Origin: Pseudomonas gingeri
GTDB taxonomy: Bacteria > Pseudomonadota > Gammaproteobacteria > Pseudomonadales > Pseudomonadaceae
NCBI RefSeq assembly: GCF_013386115.1
Contig: NZ_JACAOR010000005.1
Location: 226,543 to 290,542 of the forward strand
Direction of reading: 5' to 3'
Length of the DNA stretch: 64,000 nt
Part shown: one piece after another, positions 1 to 10,642 of the stretch
Layout: each line of letters starts with the position of its first letter
Numbering within the stretch: the first letter of the stretch is position 1
Made by a program: the position numbers and the translations under genes
The notes under the pieces: model-generated
Database searches by the model: none
What the model was told of the DNA's origin: nothing
What the model saw: only the letters and a program-made list of their open reading frames with translations

Positions 1-60
1 GCAAGCCGGCTCCCACAGGATGGTGCTCCGCCATCGCCAGCAAGCCGGCTCCCACAAGAG
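1..60. repeat. REP palindromes, cut by window edge
   Basis: Two copies of the GCAAGCCGGCTCCCACA core (from base 1 and from about base 40) lie downstream of glyA. The same short palindrome recurs in many spacers of this window. It matches the REP/REPIN family known from fluorescent pseudomonads. The first copy is probably truncated by the window start. Confidence 0.7.
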
Positions 61-131
61 GGTGCTCCGCCGCCAAGGCGCTGCTCTGCTACGAAGGAGC
101 GACGGACGGCGAGTTTTCTCCAGGCGAAAAA

Positions 132-160
132 AAGCCCGGTCATCGCTGACCGGGCTTTTT
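132..160 (-). terminator. Rho-independent terminator of glyA
   Basis: A perfect 10-bp stem (AAGCCCGGTC / GACCGGGCTT) with a 6-base loop is flanked by A and T tracts on both sides, so it can work in either direction. It lies about 25 bases beyond the glyA stop codon. Confidence 0.85.
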
Positions 161-184
161 CAATGTTGCGTCAAGCGGGGTTTA

Positions 185-1438
185 TCAAGCGCCGTAGACC
201 GGCAGCTTCTTGCAGATGGCCTTGACCTTCTCGCGAACGGCGTCGATCACCGCTTCGTTGTTCAGGTCGGCCAGGATGTCGCAGATCCAGCCGGCCAGCT
301 CGCGGCATTCGGTTTCCTTGAAGCCACGGGTGGTGACTGCCGGGGTGCCGAAACGCAGGCCGGAGGTGACGAACGGGGAGCGTGGGTCGTTCGGTACCGA
401 GTTCTTGTTCACGGTGATGAACGCCTTGCCCAGGGCGGCGTCGGCGTCTTTGCCGGAGATGTCCTGCTTGATCAGCGACAGCAGGAACAGGTGGTTCTTG
501 GTCCCGCCGGAAACCACGTCGAAACCGCGCTCGATGAACACTTCGGCCATGGCCTGGGCGTTCTTCACCACTTGCTCCTGGTAGGCCTTGAACTCAGGCT
601 GCAGGGCTTCCTTGAAGCAGATCGCCTTGGCGGCGATGACGTGCTCCAGCGGGCCGCCCTGGGCGCCCGGGAATACCGCGGAGTTCAGCTTCTTCTCGAT
701 GTCGGCGTTGGCGCGAGCGAGGATCAGGCCGCCACGTGGGCCGCGCAGGGTCTTGTGGGTGGTGGTGGTGACGACGTCGGCGAACGGCACCGGGTTCGGG
801 TAGACGCCAGCGGCGACCAGGCCGGCCACGTGGGCCATGTCGACGAACAGGTAGGCGCCGACTTTGTCAGCGATTGCGCGGAAGCGTGGGAAATCGAGGA
901 TCTGCGAGTAGGCGGAGAAACCGGCCACGATCATTTTCGGCTTGTGCTCGACCGCCAGGCGCTCGACTTCGTCGTAGTCGATCAGGCCGTTGGCGTCGAT
1001 GCCGTACTGCACGGCGTTGTACAGCTTGCCGGAGGAGGAAACGCTGGCGCCGTGGGTCAGGTGGCCGCCGTGGGCCAGGCTCATGCCCAGGATGGTGTCG
1101 CCGCCTTGCAGCAGGGCCAGGTAGACGGCAGCGTTGGCCTGGGAGCCGGCGTGTGGCTGGACGTTGGCGTAATCGGCGCCGAACAGTTCCTTGGCGCGGT
1201 CGATGGCCAGTTGCTCAACCACGTCGACGTATTCGCAGCCGCCGTAGTAACGCTTGCCCGGATAGCCTTCGGCGTACTTGTTGGTCAGGACCGAGCCCTG
1301 GGCTTCCATCACCGCGGGGCTGGTGTAGTTTTCCGAGGCGATCAGCTCGATGTGCTCTTCCTGGCGCTGAGCTTCTTGCTCCATGGCGGCAAAGAGATCG
1401 GCGTCGTACTTGGCAATAGTCAAATCACGGCTGAACAT
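185..1438 (-). CDS. glyA: Serine hydroxymethyltransferase
   Basis: GlyA is a cytosolic PLP enzyme that interconverts serine plus tetrahydrofolate with glycine plus 5,10-methylene-THF, the main source of one-carbon units. The 417-residue product has the family length. It has the N-terminal [11 protein letters not shown] motif and the PLP-lysine motif [15 protein letters not shown] chose the ATG at 1438, which gives [11 protein letters not shown], because the upstream in-frame ATG at 1450 only adds four residues. The gene ends at a strong hairpin. Pseudomonads carry more than one glyA copy. The position next to morA matches, from memory, the copy called glyA3 in P. aeruginosa (PA4602). Confidence 0.95.
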   Translation of the reverse strand: MFSRDLTIAKYDADLFAAMEQEAQRQEEHIELIASENYTSPAVMEAQGSVLTNKYAEGYPGKRYYGGCEYVDVVEQLAIDRAKELFGADYANVQPHAGSQANAAVYLALLQGGDTILGMSLAHGGHLTHGASVSSSGKLYNAVQYGIDANGLIDYDEVERLAVEHKPKMIVAGFSAYSQILDFPRFRAIADKVGAYLFVDMAHVAGLVAAGVYPNPVPFADVVTTTTHKTLRGPRGGLILARANADIEKKLNSAVFPGAQGGPLEHVIAAKAICFKEALQPEFKAYQEQVVKNAQAMAEVFIERGFDVVSGGTKNHLFLLSLIKQDISGKDADAALGKAFITVNKNSVPNDPRSPFVTSGLRFGTPAVTTRGFKETECRELAGWICDILADLNNEAVIDAVREKVKAICKKLPVYGA

Positions 1439-1559
1439 GGCGGTCCTCAAGGATCGGGGGCAGAAAAGGAAGGCATTCTAACCCAATGGGTTTTATCTGG
1501 CATATGAAAGGGCATCATGTCGCAGATAAGCGGTGTTCAGGTTTGCCGGCGGCACCTGC

Positions 1560-1662
1560 CAGGGCCTCTTCGCGGGCAAGGCCGGTTCCTGCGATTTTGC
1601 GTCATGTGCAACACCCGTGGTCGCCCCCGTACTGGTGGGAGCCGGGCTTGCCCGCGAATGCG
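1560..1662. repeat. REP pair (REPIN) between glyA and morA
   Basis: Two REP cores face each other: CTCTTCGCGGGCAAGGCCGG near 1567 and GGGAGCCGGGCTTGCCCGCG near 1637. They are separated by about 50 unrelated bases, which is the usual REPIN arrangement. No transposase for such elements is visible in the window. Confidence 0.7.
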
Positions 1663-1685
1663 TCTGTCCAGGCGCCACGGGCCTG

Positions 1686-4600
1686 TCAGTCGAACATGAA
1701 CAGCGCATCGTTGCTGAACTGTGCCTCGAAGCGATTGGCGGCCATCGGCCTGCCGAACAGGTAGCCCTGCACTTCGTCGCAACCGTGTTCGCGCAGGAAG
1801 TCCAGCTGCTCGTGGGTTTCCACGCCTTCGGCGATCACCGCGAGGTTGAGGCTGTGGGCCATGGCGATGATGGCCCGGGCGATCTGCGCATCCTGTTCGC
1901 CCGACGGCAGGCCGTCGACGAAGGTGCGGTCGATCTTCAGGACGTCGATGGGGAACTGCTTGAGGTAGTTGAGCGACGAGTAACCGGTGCCGAAGTCGTC
2001 CACGGCGATGCTCAGTCCGAGGTTCTTCAGGCCGGCGAGGATCAGCATCGCCTCGCTGACTTCGCGCATCAGGATACTTTCGGTCAGCTCCAGCTCCAGG
2101 CACGCCGGGGGCAGGCCGGTGTCCCGCAGGATGGTGGCGATCCGCGTGCCCAGTTGTCCGTCGGAGAACTGCCGGGCGGAAATGTTCACCGAGACCTTCG
2201 GCACCCGGACCTTGTTCTGGTGCCAGGTCTTGAGTTGGCGGCAGGCCTCGGACAGCACCCAGTCACCGACATCCACCACCAGCCCGAGCTCTTCCAGGAC
2301 CGGGATGAAGTCGCCCGGCGGTACCAGCCCGCGTCGTGGATGGCGCCAGCGCAGCAAGGCTTCGGCGCCGGTCAGGCGCTTGCCGTCGCCGCTGAACTGC
2401 GGCTGGTAGTAGAGCACGAACTCGTTCTGTTCCAGGGCGTGGCGCAGGTCGCTTTCCAGTTCCAGGCGCTCCAGAGCGCTGGCGTTCATGTCGGCCTGGT
2501 AGAACTGGAAGTTGTTCTTGCCGCGCTCCTTGGCGTGGTACATCGCGGTGTCGGCGTTTTTCATCAACTGACTGAGTTCGCTGCCGTCCTGCGGGCTCAG
2601 GGCGATACCGATACTGGCGGTGACGAAAAACTCCCGTCCTTCGAGGACAAAAGGCGTCACCAGGCTCGAAAGGATCTGCTCGGCGACGTGGATCGCCCGG
2701 TTCAAGGCCATTTCGCGAGTGACCCGTGGCTGCAGGAGCAAGGTGAACTCGTCGCCGCCCATGCGCGCCACGGTGTCATCCTCGGCGACGCAGGCCAGCA
2801 GGCGCGTGGCCATTTCCTTGAGCATGCGGTCGCCGGCGGCATGGCCGAGGGAGTCGTTGATCGGCTTGAAGCGGTCGAGGTCGAGGAACATCAGCACCAC
2901 CCAGGACTTCTGCCGCTCGGCCTGTTGCAGCGCGGTGTGCAGGCGGTCCTGGAACAGCGTGCGGTTGGGCAGGTGGGTCAGGGCGTCGTAGTAGGCGAGG
3001 CGATGGATCCGCTGCTCGCTGGCCTTGCGCTCGCTGATATCGCTGAAGAAGCACACGTAGCTGGCGAGGTCGCCTTCGTCGTCGAGTACGGCGGTGATGC
3101 CGACCCAGGCCGGATAGTGCTCGCCACTGCGGCGCTTGAGCCAGACTTCGCCTTCCCAGGTGTTGTGCTGTTGCAGTTGCTTGAGCACATAACGCAGGTG
3201 GGCTTCCTGCTGGTCGTCGACCGTCAGCATGTTGGGCAACTGGTCGAGGACATCGGACACGGCATAACCGCTGACGCGGCTGAAGGCCTCGTTGGCCTGG
3301 ACGATATAGCCGGCCGGATCGGTAATCAGGATCGCCGAGGTCGAGTGCTCGAATACCGTGGCGGCCATGCGCAGGTCTTTTTCCGCGCGGCGCTGCTGGC
3401 TGATATCGCGACCGACACCGAGAATCCCTTCGAAGGCGCCGTGCTCGTCCCAGACCAGCACCAGGCGCAGTTCGATCGGGATCTTGCGGCCATCGGCCCG
3501 CAGGCAGTCGAACAGGAACAGCTGGGTCTGTACCTGGCTGCGCAGCTCGGCCAGTTGTTCGGGCTTGTCCAGGGCTTTGCTGACCCGCTCCATCAATTGG
3601 TAGATGCCGGTCAGTTGCGTCGGGTTGGCGATGGTCGAATGCCAGCCGTTCTTGAATACCCAGTCGACTTCATAACCGAGCACGGCATGCACCGACGGAC
3701 TGACGTAGTTCAGGTGCAGCTTGCTGTCGGTGGAGAAGATCACATCGCTGATGCTTTCGGCGAGCATTCGGTAGCGCTGTTCGCTGTCGCGCAGGGATTC
3801 GCTGGCTTCGATCTGGTCGGTGATGTCCTTGGCGACGCCGATGATCCGCGTGACCTGGTCGTATTTATCCCGGGCCAGCGCCTGTTCGCGGATCTCGAAG
3901 CGCCGCCACTGGTTGTCGCGGTGGCGGAAGCGCAACTGGCACTGCAACAGCTGGCTGTAGCCGGCGTGGCGCTGCTGGTGGCGCAGGCGGTGGTAGTGTT
4001 CGGCGTCTTCGGGGTGCAGCAGGATTTCCCAGAAGTACTCGCCCATCTGGTGCAGTTCGCTCTTGTTGTAGCCGAGCGTCTGGCCCAGGTGGTGGTTGCT
4101 GAAGATCATCCGCTGGCTGATCACGTCCTGGACGTATAGGTGATCCGGCACGGTGCGCACGACATCCGACCAGAACCCTTCGCGCTCCAGCAGCGACAAT
4201 TCGATCAGCTTGCGGCTGGTGATATCGGTGATGCTGAGGATGACCGCCGGGTAGTCGCCGGGATCTTCCGGCAGGCGCAGTACCAGCCACAGGTGCTGGT
4301 CCTGGCCGTGGGCATCGGTGAGCTTGATCTCCAGTTCCAGTTGGCTCTGGTGGTTGATCAGCGCTTCCACCAGCGGGTAGCCGATACCGGTGATCTGGGT
4401 CGGGCAACCGTCTATCAGGCACTTCCAGGCGGTCTCGCAGGAGTCGACATTGAGCAGGCGCAGCGCGACCAGGTTGACTTCGGTGATGCGCAATTCTTCC
4501 AGCAGCAGGCGACGGTGTTCGGGATCATGGGCGATCCAGCGCTTGAGGCTTTCGCTGTCGGTCAGGTGGTTGTCGGCGAGAAAGGCCGGCAGCCCCGACA

Positions 4601-5537
4601 GGTCGAGGACGCACAGCGCTACGCCGGTGCCTTCGAAGATGTCCTGGTAGCGACGGCGCCCTTCATGGACCTGGCGCTGGCGCCGGCGCATATTGATCAG
4701 GGCCAGCACCGGCAGCATCGACAGTCCCAGTCCCAGCAGGCACTTGCCGATCAGCGCCGGGAGCAGTTCCTCGAGGACCTTGCGCTGGTCGAACAGGCCG
4801 CGCAGCTGCCAGTCGCTGTTGGACAGCGGGACGATCAGCACGCTGTTGGCTTCGTCATCCGGTTGCAGCACCGAAGGCCGTGGGGTGATGTCGTTGTCAC
4901 GGCTGATGACACGATGGTTCAGGCGGTTCTCGATGACCCAGGTCGGCTGGAATTTCTGCTCGGACTGACGGGTAAGGCTCTGGAACAGCGTCGGTGCCAG
5001 GCGCAACGCCCAGTAGCCGTTGGTCTCGCCGCTGGCCTGGCGCAGCAGCAGGTGCACCATCGAGCCGTCGTCGTCATTGGTGAAGTAATAGGTCTGGGTG
5101 CGACTGCTGCGCCGGACCAGTTCGGCGAGGTAGTCGGCATCGTGGCTGTCGACGGCGCTGTCGCTGATGATGTTGCCCTTGGCGTCGAGCAGGGCAATGC
5201 TCTGGATGTCCGGCAGGGACAGGCGCAGCTTGCCGAGCAATTGCTGTTGCTGCTCGCGGTTCTCGGGCTTCTCGAAGATCGGCAGCAGGTTGGCCGCGAT
5301 CTGCGCATTGAGCTTCATGTTCAGACTGACGTGATCGGCCAGTTCGGCACTGTAGTCGATGCTGTATTGGCGCTGGATCTTGCGGGTGTGCTGGAACTGA
5401 TCGATCAGTTGCCAGAACAGCAGGGCGAGCAGGAACAACACCAGTATCGCCAGTACGCCTTTGATTGTGCCGCGCAGGGGTGTGCCGGACACATGACGGG
5501 ATGCGCGCGCGGGCGATGGCGGGTTGGCGTTGGTCAA
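1686..5537 (-). CDS. morA: MorA-type sensor with PAS, GGDEF and EAL domains
   Basis: A 1283-residue inner-membrane c-di-GMP enzyme. Two membrane segments (about 27-46 and 258-278) enclose a periplasmic sensory region. Several PAS domains follow, then GGDEF (intact MGGDEF) and EAL (GAEALLRWRHP) domains. The EAL residues expected for phosphodiesterase activity are visible: VNIS, LELTES, DDFGTGYS, LKID, AEGVET and QGYLFGRP. The RxxD inhibitory site upstream of GGDEF is not conserved (AEDD). The start is TTG with AGGA eight bases upstream; starting later would remove the first membrane segment. Length and position beside glyA match MorA of P. putida and P. aeruginosa, a regulator of flagellar timing, motility and biofilm. 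Dual cyclase/phosphodiesterase activity is inferred. Confidence 0.9.
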   Translation of the reverse strand: MTNANPPSPARASRHVSGTPLRGTIKGVLAILVLFLLALLFWQLIDQFQHTRKIQRQYSIDYSAELADHVSLNMKLNAQIAANLLPIFEKPENREQQQQLLGKLRLSLPDIQSIALLDAKGNIISDSAVDSHDADYLAELVRRSSRTQTYYFTNDDDGSMVHLLLRQASGETNGYWALRLAPTLFQSLTRQSEQKFQPTWVIENRLNHRVISRDNDITPRPSVLQPDDEANSVLIVPLSNSDWQLRGLFDQRKVLEELLPALIGKCLLGLGLSMLPVLALINMRRRQRQVHEGRRRYQDIFEGTGVALCVLDLSGLPAFLADNHLTDSESLKRWIAHDPEHRRLLLEELRITEVNLVALRLLNVDSCETAWKCLIDGCPTQITGIGYPLVEALINHQSQLELEIKLTDAHGQDQHLWLVLRLPEDPGDYPAVILSITDITSRKLIELSLLEREGFWSDVVRTVPDHLYVQDVISQRMIFSNHHLGQTLGYNKSELHQMGEYFWEILLHPEDAEHYHRLRHQQRHAGYSQLLQCQLRFRHRDNQWRRFEIREQALARDKYDQVTRIIGVAKDITDQIEASESLRDSEQRYRMLAESISDVIFSTDSKLHLNYVSPSVHAVLGYEVDWVFKNGWHSTIANPTQLTGIYQLMERVSKALDKPEQLAELRSQVQTQLFLFDCLRADGRKIPIELRLVLVWDEHGAFEGILGVGRDISQQRRAEKDLRMAATVFEHSTSAILITDPAGYIVQANEAFSRVSGYAVSDVLDQLPNMLTVDDQQEAHLRYVLKQLQQHNTWEGEVWLKRRSGEHYPAWVGITAVLDDEGDLASYVCFFSDISERKASEQRIHRLAYYDALTHLPNRTLFQDRLHTALQQAERQKSWVVLMFLDLDRFKPINDSLGHAAGDRMLKEMATRLLACVAEDDTVARMGGDEFTLLLQPRVTREMALNRAIHVAEQILSSLVTPFVLEGREFFVTASIGIALSPQDGSELSQLMKNADTAMYHAKERGKNNFQFYQADMNASALERLELESDLRHALEQNEFVLYYQPQFSGDGKRLTGAEALLRWRHPRRGLVPPGDFIPVLEELGLVVDVGDWVLSEACRQLKTWHQNKVRVPKVSVNISARQFSDGQLGTRIATILRDTGLPPACLELELTESILMREVSEAMLILAGLKNLGLSIAVDDFGTGYSSLNYLKQFPIDVLKIDRTFVDGLPSGEQDAQIARAIIAMAHSLNLAVIAEGVETHEQLDFLREHGCDEVQGYLFGRPMAANRFEAQFSNDALFMFD

Positions 5538-5738
5538 ACTGTGATCCTGCGGTTGGGCTGGATTGGCGCGACGTGCACTATAAGCCGGACGCCCGAAGGG
5601 CGGCTAGCATGCCTTGACTTGTGGCAAAGTGCCAGCCCCGTTCGACCGAGCGGTTTGCCCTGTTTCACGCATTCAGGTAGCTTTGCCGGTTACGCGGGAG
5701 TTTTGCGCTCCTCTTTGAGGCCGGGATCGGCGTTGCGT

Positions 5739-5767
5739 TTGACAAGCATGATGCATGCCGCACTATC
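5739..5767 (+). promoter_or_regulatory. Possible sigma-70 promoter of ettA
   Basis: A perfect -35 TTGACA lies at 5739-5744, but the -10 candidate at the right distance (ACTATC at 5762) is poor. It sits 60-90 bases before the ettA start. This is a weak call. Confidence 0.35.
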
Positions 5768-5826
5768 CCGCCTTGTCCGAGCTACGCTCGCGCCTTTATT
5801 CATCAGTCACTGACGCTAGGTTCTCC

Positions 5827-7491
5827 ATGGCTCAATACGTCTTCACCATGCATCGGCTGAGCAAAGTTGTTCCGCCGAAGCGGGAAATCCTGAAAAACAT
5901 CTCCCTGTCGTTTTTCCCGGGCGCCAAGATCGGCGTTCTTGGCCTGAACGGTTCGGGCAAGTCCACCCTGTTGAAAATCATGGCTGGCGTCGACACCGAG
6001 TTCGACGGTGAGGCGCGGCCGATGCCGGAGCTGAATGTCGGCTACCTGCCGCAGGAACCGCAACTGGATCCGACCAAGACCGTGCGTGAAGTGGTCGAGG
6101 AAGCGGTCAGCGTGATCAAGGACGCCCAGGCGCGCCTGGACGAGGTCTACGCCGCCTACGCCGACCCGGACGCCGACTTCGACAAGCTGGCCGCCGAACA
6201 GGCCAAGCTCGAAGCCATCCTGCAGGCCAGCGACGGTCACAACCTGGAGCGCCAGCTGGAAGTCGCCGCCGATGCGCTGCGCCTGCCGGCCTGGGACGCG
6301 AAGGTCGAACACCTGTCCGGCGGTGAAAAGCGCCGTGTGGCCCTGTGCCGCCTGCTGCTGTCGGCTCCCGACATGCTGCTGCTCGACGAACCGACCAACC
6401 ACCTGGACGCCGACTCCGTCGCCTGGCTGGAGCACTTCCTGCACGACTTCCCGGGCACCGTGGTCGCGATCACGCACGACCGTTACTTCCTCGACAACGT
6501 TGCCGGCTGGATCCTCGAACTCGACCGCGGCGCGGGTATTCCGTACGAAGGCAACTACTCGGGCTGGCTGGAAGCCAAGTCCGATCGTCTGGCCCAGGAA
6601 TCCAAGCAGCAGTCGGCCCATGAAAAGGCCATGAAGGAGGAACTGGAGTGGGTGCGCAAAGGCGCCAAGGCCCGCCAGTCGAAATCCAAGGCCCGTCTGC
6701 AGCGCTTCGAGGAAATGCAATCGCAGGAATTCCAGAAGCGCAGCGAGACCAACGAAATCTATATCCCGGCCGGTCCGCGCCTGGGCGACAAGGTCATCGA
6801 GTTCAAGAACGTCAGCAAGGGCTATGGCGACCGCGTGTTGATCGACAACCTGTCGTTCAGCATGCCCAAGGGCGCGATTGTCGGCGTGATCGGCGGTAAC
6901 GGTGCCGGTAAGTCGACCCTGTTCCGCATGCTGATGGGCAAGGAAACCCCGGACTCGGGCAGCATCGAGATCGGTGAGACCGTGCAACTGGCCTGCGTCG
7001 ACCAGAGCCGCGACGACCTCGACGGCAGCAAGACGGTGTTCCAGCAGATCTCCGACGGTTCCGACCAGATCCGCATCGGCAACTACGAAATCCCTTCGCG
7101 TACCTACGTCGGTCGCTTCAACTTCAAGGGCGGCGATCAGCAGAAGTTCGTCAAGGACCTGTCCGGTGGTGAGCGTGGCCGCCTGCATCTGGCCCTGACC
7201 CTGAAGGAGGGCGGCAACGTCCTGCTGCTCGACGAACCGTCCAACGACCTCGACGTGGAAACCCTGCGTTCCCTGGAAGAAGCCCTGCTGGACTTCCCGG
7301 GCGCGGCCATCGTGATCTCCCACGATCGGTGGTTCCTGGACCGTGTGGCGACGCACATCCTCGCTTACGAAGACGACTCGCAAGCGGTGTTCTTCGAAGG
7401 CAACTACACCGAATACGAAGCGGATCGCAAGAAACGCCTCGGTGACGCAGCGGCCCAGCCGCACCGCGTACGGCACAAGAAACTGGCCTGA
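5827..7491 (+). CDS. ettA: Energy-dependent translational throttle protein EttA (ABC-F)
   Basis: An ABC-F ATPase that binds the ribosomal E site and gates the first elongation step according to ATP/ADP balance. It is not a transporter and has no membrane segments. The 554-residue product has two ABC domains. The first has Walker [10 protein letters not shown], signature LSGGEKRRV and [11 protein letters not shown]. The second has [18 protein letters not shown] and [11 protein letters not shown]. Between them lies the charged linker rich in Lys, Arg and Gln typical of ABC-F proteins. The ATG at 5827 ([11 protein letters not shown]) is chosen over an upstream in-frame ATG because it matches the family N-terminus. 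The gene is monocistronic, with a terminator 20 bases after the stop. Confidence 0.95.
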   Translation: MAQYVFTMHRLSKVVPPKREILKNISLSFFPGAKIGVLGLNGSGKSTLLKIMAGVDTEFDGEARPMPELNVGYLPQEPQLDPTKTVREVVEEAVSVIKDAQARLDEVYAAYADPDADFDKLAAEQAKLEAILQASDGHNLERQLEVAADALRLPAWDAKVEHLSGGEKRRVALCRLLLSAPDMLLLDEPTNHLDADSVAWLEHFLHDFPGTVVAITHDRYFLDNVAGWILELDRGAGIPYEGNYSGWLEAKSDRLAQESKQQSAHEKAMKEELEWVRKGAKARQSKSKARLQRFEEMQSQEFQKRSETNEIYIPAGPRLGDKVIEFKNVSKGYGDRVLIDNLSFSMPKGAIVGVIGGNGAGKSTLFRMLMGKETPDSGSIEIGETVQLACVDQSRDDLDGSKTVFQQISDGSDQIRIGNYEIPSRTYVGRFNFKGGDQQKFVKDLSGGERGRLHLALTLKEGGNVLLLDEPSNDLDVETLRSLEEALLDFPGAAIVISHDRWFLDRVATHILAYEDDSQAVFFEGNYTEYEADRKKRLGDAAAQPHRVRHKKLA

Positions 7492-7510
7492 TCAGGTCGG
7501 TGGTCGAGAA

Positions 7511-7538
7511 AACGGAGCCTTCGGGCTCCGTTTTTTTT
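7511..7538 (+). terminator. Terminator of ettA
   Basis: A perfect 9-bp stem (AACGGAGCC / GGCTCCGTT) closed by a TTCG tetraloop and followed by eight T residues. Confidence 0.95.
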
Positions 7539-7723
7539 GCCTGTCGTTCCCAGGTGCAACCCGGGTGGCTGATAGCCTTTTTATGGTGCGTTTTGCGCCC
7601 TGAACTCGGAATATTTATATAAATTGCACCATTTAAATTCATAACTGCGACATTTTGCACTGTCGTAGTGCTCTTTCAATTGCTACAGTCCGGGTCAATC
7701 TCCTGATAACGACAACTCATTGA

Positions 7724-9564
<1,841 letters not shown>

Positions 9565-9635
9565 GGCATTCTCCCGTGCATGGCATATGGACCATGCTCG
9601 CAGGATTCGGTGCCGGGGAATTGTCCGAAAGCGAC

Positions 9636-9989
9636 CTATTGCGAACGGTAGGCCCGTGCGGCGTCACGGTCTTTCTCCTGTTGCCAGGCGCGTTCGCGCT
9701 CGTCCCAGTGGCGGTTCTTGTAGGTGTCGCGGTCCTGATTCTCGAGCATGGCCTGGCATTGCCGGAAGCCGTCATCCCAGCCCGTGGCGTATTCACGTTC
9801 CTGGAGATAGCGGGAAACGTTCTTGCGGAATTCGCCGGTGATCGCACCGGCGGCTTGCCGGCCACTGCCGCAGCCGTCGTCGAAGCCATCGGCGAACGCC
9901 GGTGGATAACCCTGGGCGAGCAGGTGATCGTGGGTCGATTCACAGCCCGCCAATCCCATCATTGCTGCCAGCAACAGCCAACGCCACAT
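9636..9989 (-). CDS. Small lipoprotein of unknown function
   Basis: A 117-residue protein starting MWRWLLLAAMMGLAGC, with a short hydrophobic segment and a lipobox ending in Cys16, so it should be lipidated and anchored to the cell envelope. The mature part is hydrophilic and rich in Asp, Arg, Gln and aromatic residues, with GYPPAFADGFDDGCGSG and a repeated G-x-D-D-G theme (FADGFDDGC, ATGWDDGFR). I do not recognise a characterised family. It lies upstream of the gre-type gene on the same strand, about 70 bases away. Confidence 0.7.
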   Translation of the reverse strand: MWRWLLLAAMMGLAGCESTHDHLLAQGYPPAFADGFDDGCGSGRQAAGAITGEFRKNVSRYLQEREYATGWDDGFRQCQAMLENQDRDTYKNRHWDERERAWQQEKDRDAARAYRSQ

Positions 9990-10261
9990 CGTGATACCCG
10001 TACAGATCGACCCCTATGGAGTTGAGTGTAGAAGGTCGCGCGTGAGCGCAGCGTCAAGAGGTTGTGATGAACCTGTTGAGCCTGTTCGCGCTCCTGTGAC
10101 GTCGGGCAATGAGCGGTTTGTGCGTCTGGGCAGTAAACTTTTTCGACCCGGGTCGTTATCTTTCTGTTCAGGTTAAAGCAGTACCGGGCGCTCTGTGCCA
10201 GGTGTTTCAGTCCCGCGCCAGGGCGTGGGGGCAATCGCAGTCGAAAGAAAGAGAGTCGTGT

Positions 10262-10624
10262 ATGAGTTGCTTCAAACCCCATGGCGTGGGTGTCGGCCTG
10301 ACCCTGTCCGCCTGTGTTGCCGTGGGTGACCCCTTGCCGGCGAGCTCTTTGGAGAGCACCTTGTTGGGCCGTTATGGCATAACGCCAGATCAGTTGCCCG
10401 TGGCAACTCAGGTGGAAGTGTCTTACGAGAAGTCGCCCAGCCTGTTTCAACTGAAGCCCGAGGCGCCTCTGGTGGATGTCCGCTTCGGCGAGCGGAAGGG
10501 GCCGGAGGAAGTGGGCAATATCACCATCGACAACATGGCCCGGCGCGATTACGAGCGTTGCCTGCGACTGCAGGGCGAGTTGCTTGAGCGCGAGTCCGGA
10601 CGACCGAACCCGCGCTGTGGATAG
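10262..10624 (+). CDS. Hypothetical small exported protein
   Basis: A 120-residue product from the ATG at 10262, which is preceded by the purine-rich AAAGAAAGAGAG. The N-terminus (MSCFKPHGVGVGLTLSACVAV) is a weak signal peptide with a possible lipobox-like LSAC. The rest has short conserved-looking pieces (GRYGITPDQLPVATQVEV, NMARRDYERCLRLQGEL) but no family I recognise. The gene is isolated between the divergent lipoprotein gene and the convergent DUF4105 gene. The reading frame extends upstream to 10109, but that part lacks a good start. Confidence 0.5.
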   Translation: MSCFKPHGVGVGLTLSACVAVGDPLPASSLESTLLGRYGITPDQLPVATQVEVSYEKSPSLFQLKPEAPLVDVRFGERKGPEEVGNITIDNMARRDYERCLRLQGELLERESGRPNPRCG

Positions 10625-10642
10625 CGGGCCATCAGTCCCGCC

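Noticed and set aside
20..1507. A 495-residue plus-strand frame opposite glyA
   Set aside because: It is the antisense shadow of the glyA gene; the minus-strand product is unmistakable and the plus frame is low-complexity Gly/Val/Gln.
1439..1560. Glycine riboswitch upstream of glyA
   Set aside because: The leader is too short and I saw none of the paired aptamer motifs.
1533..4139. An 868-residue plus-strand frame opposite morA
   Set aside because: Shadow of morA caused by high GC; no RBS, no domain.
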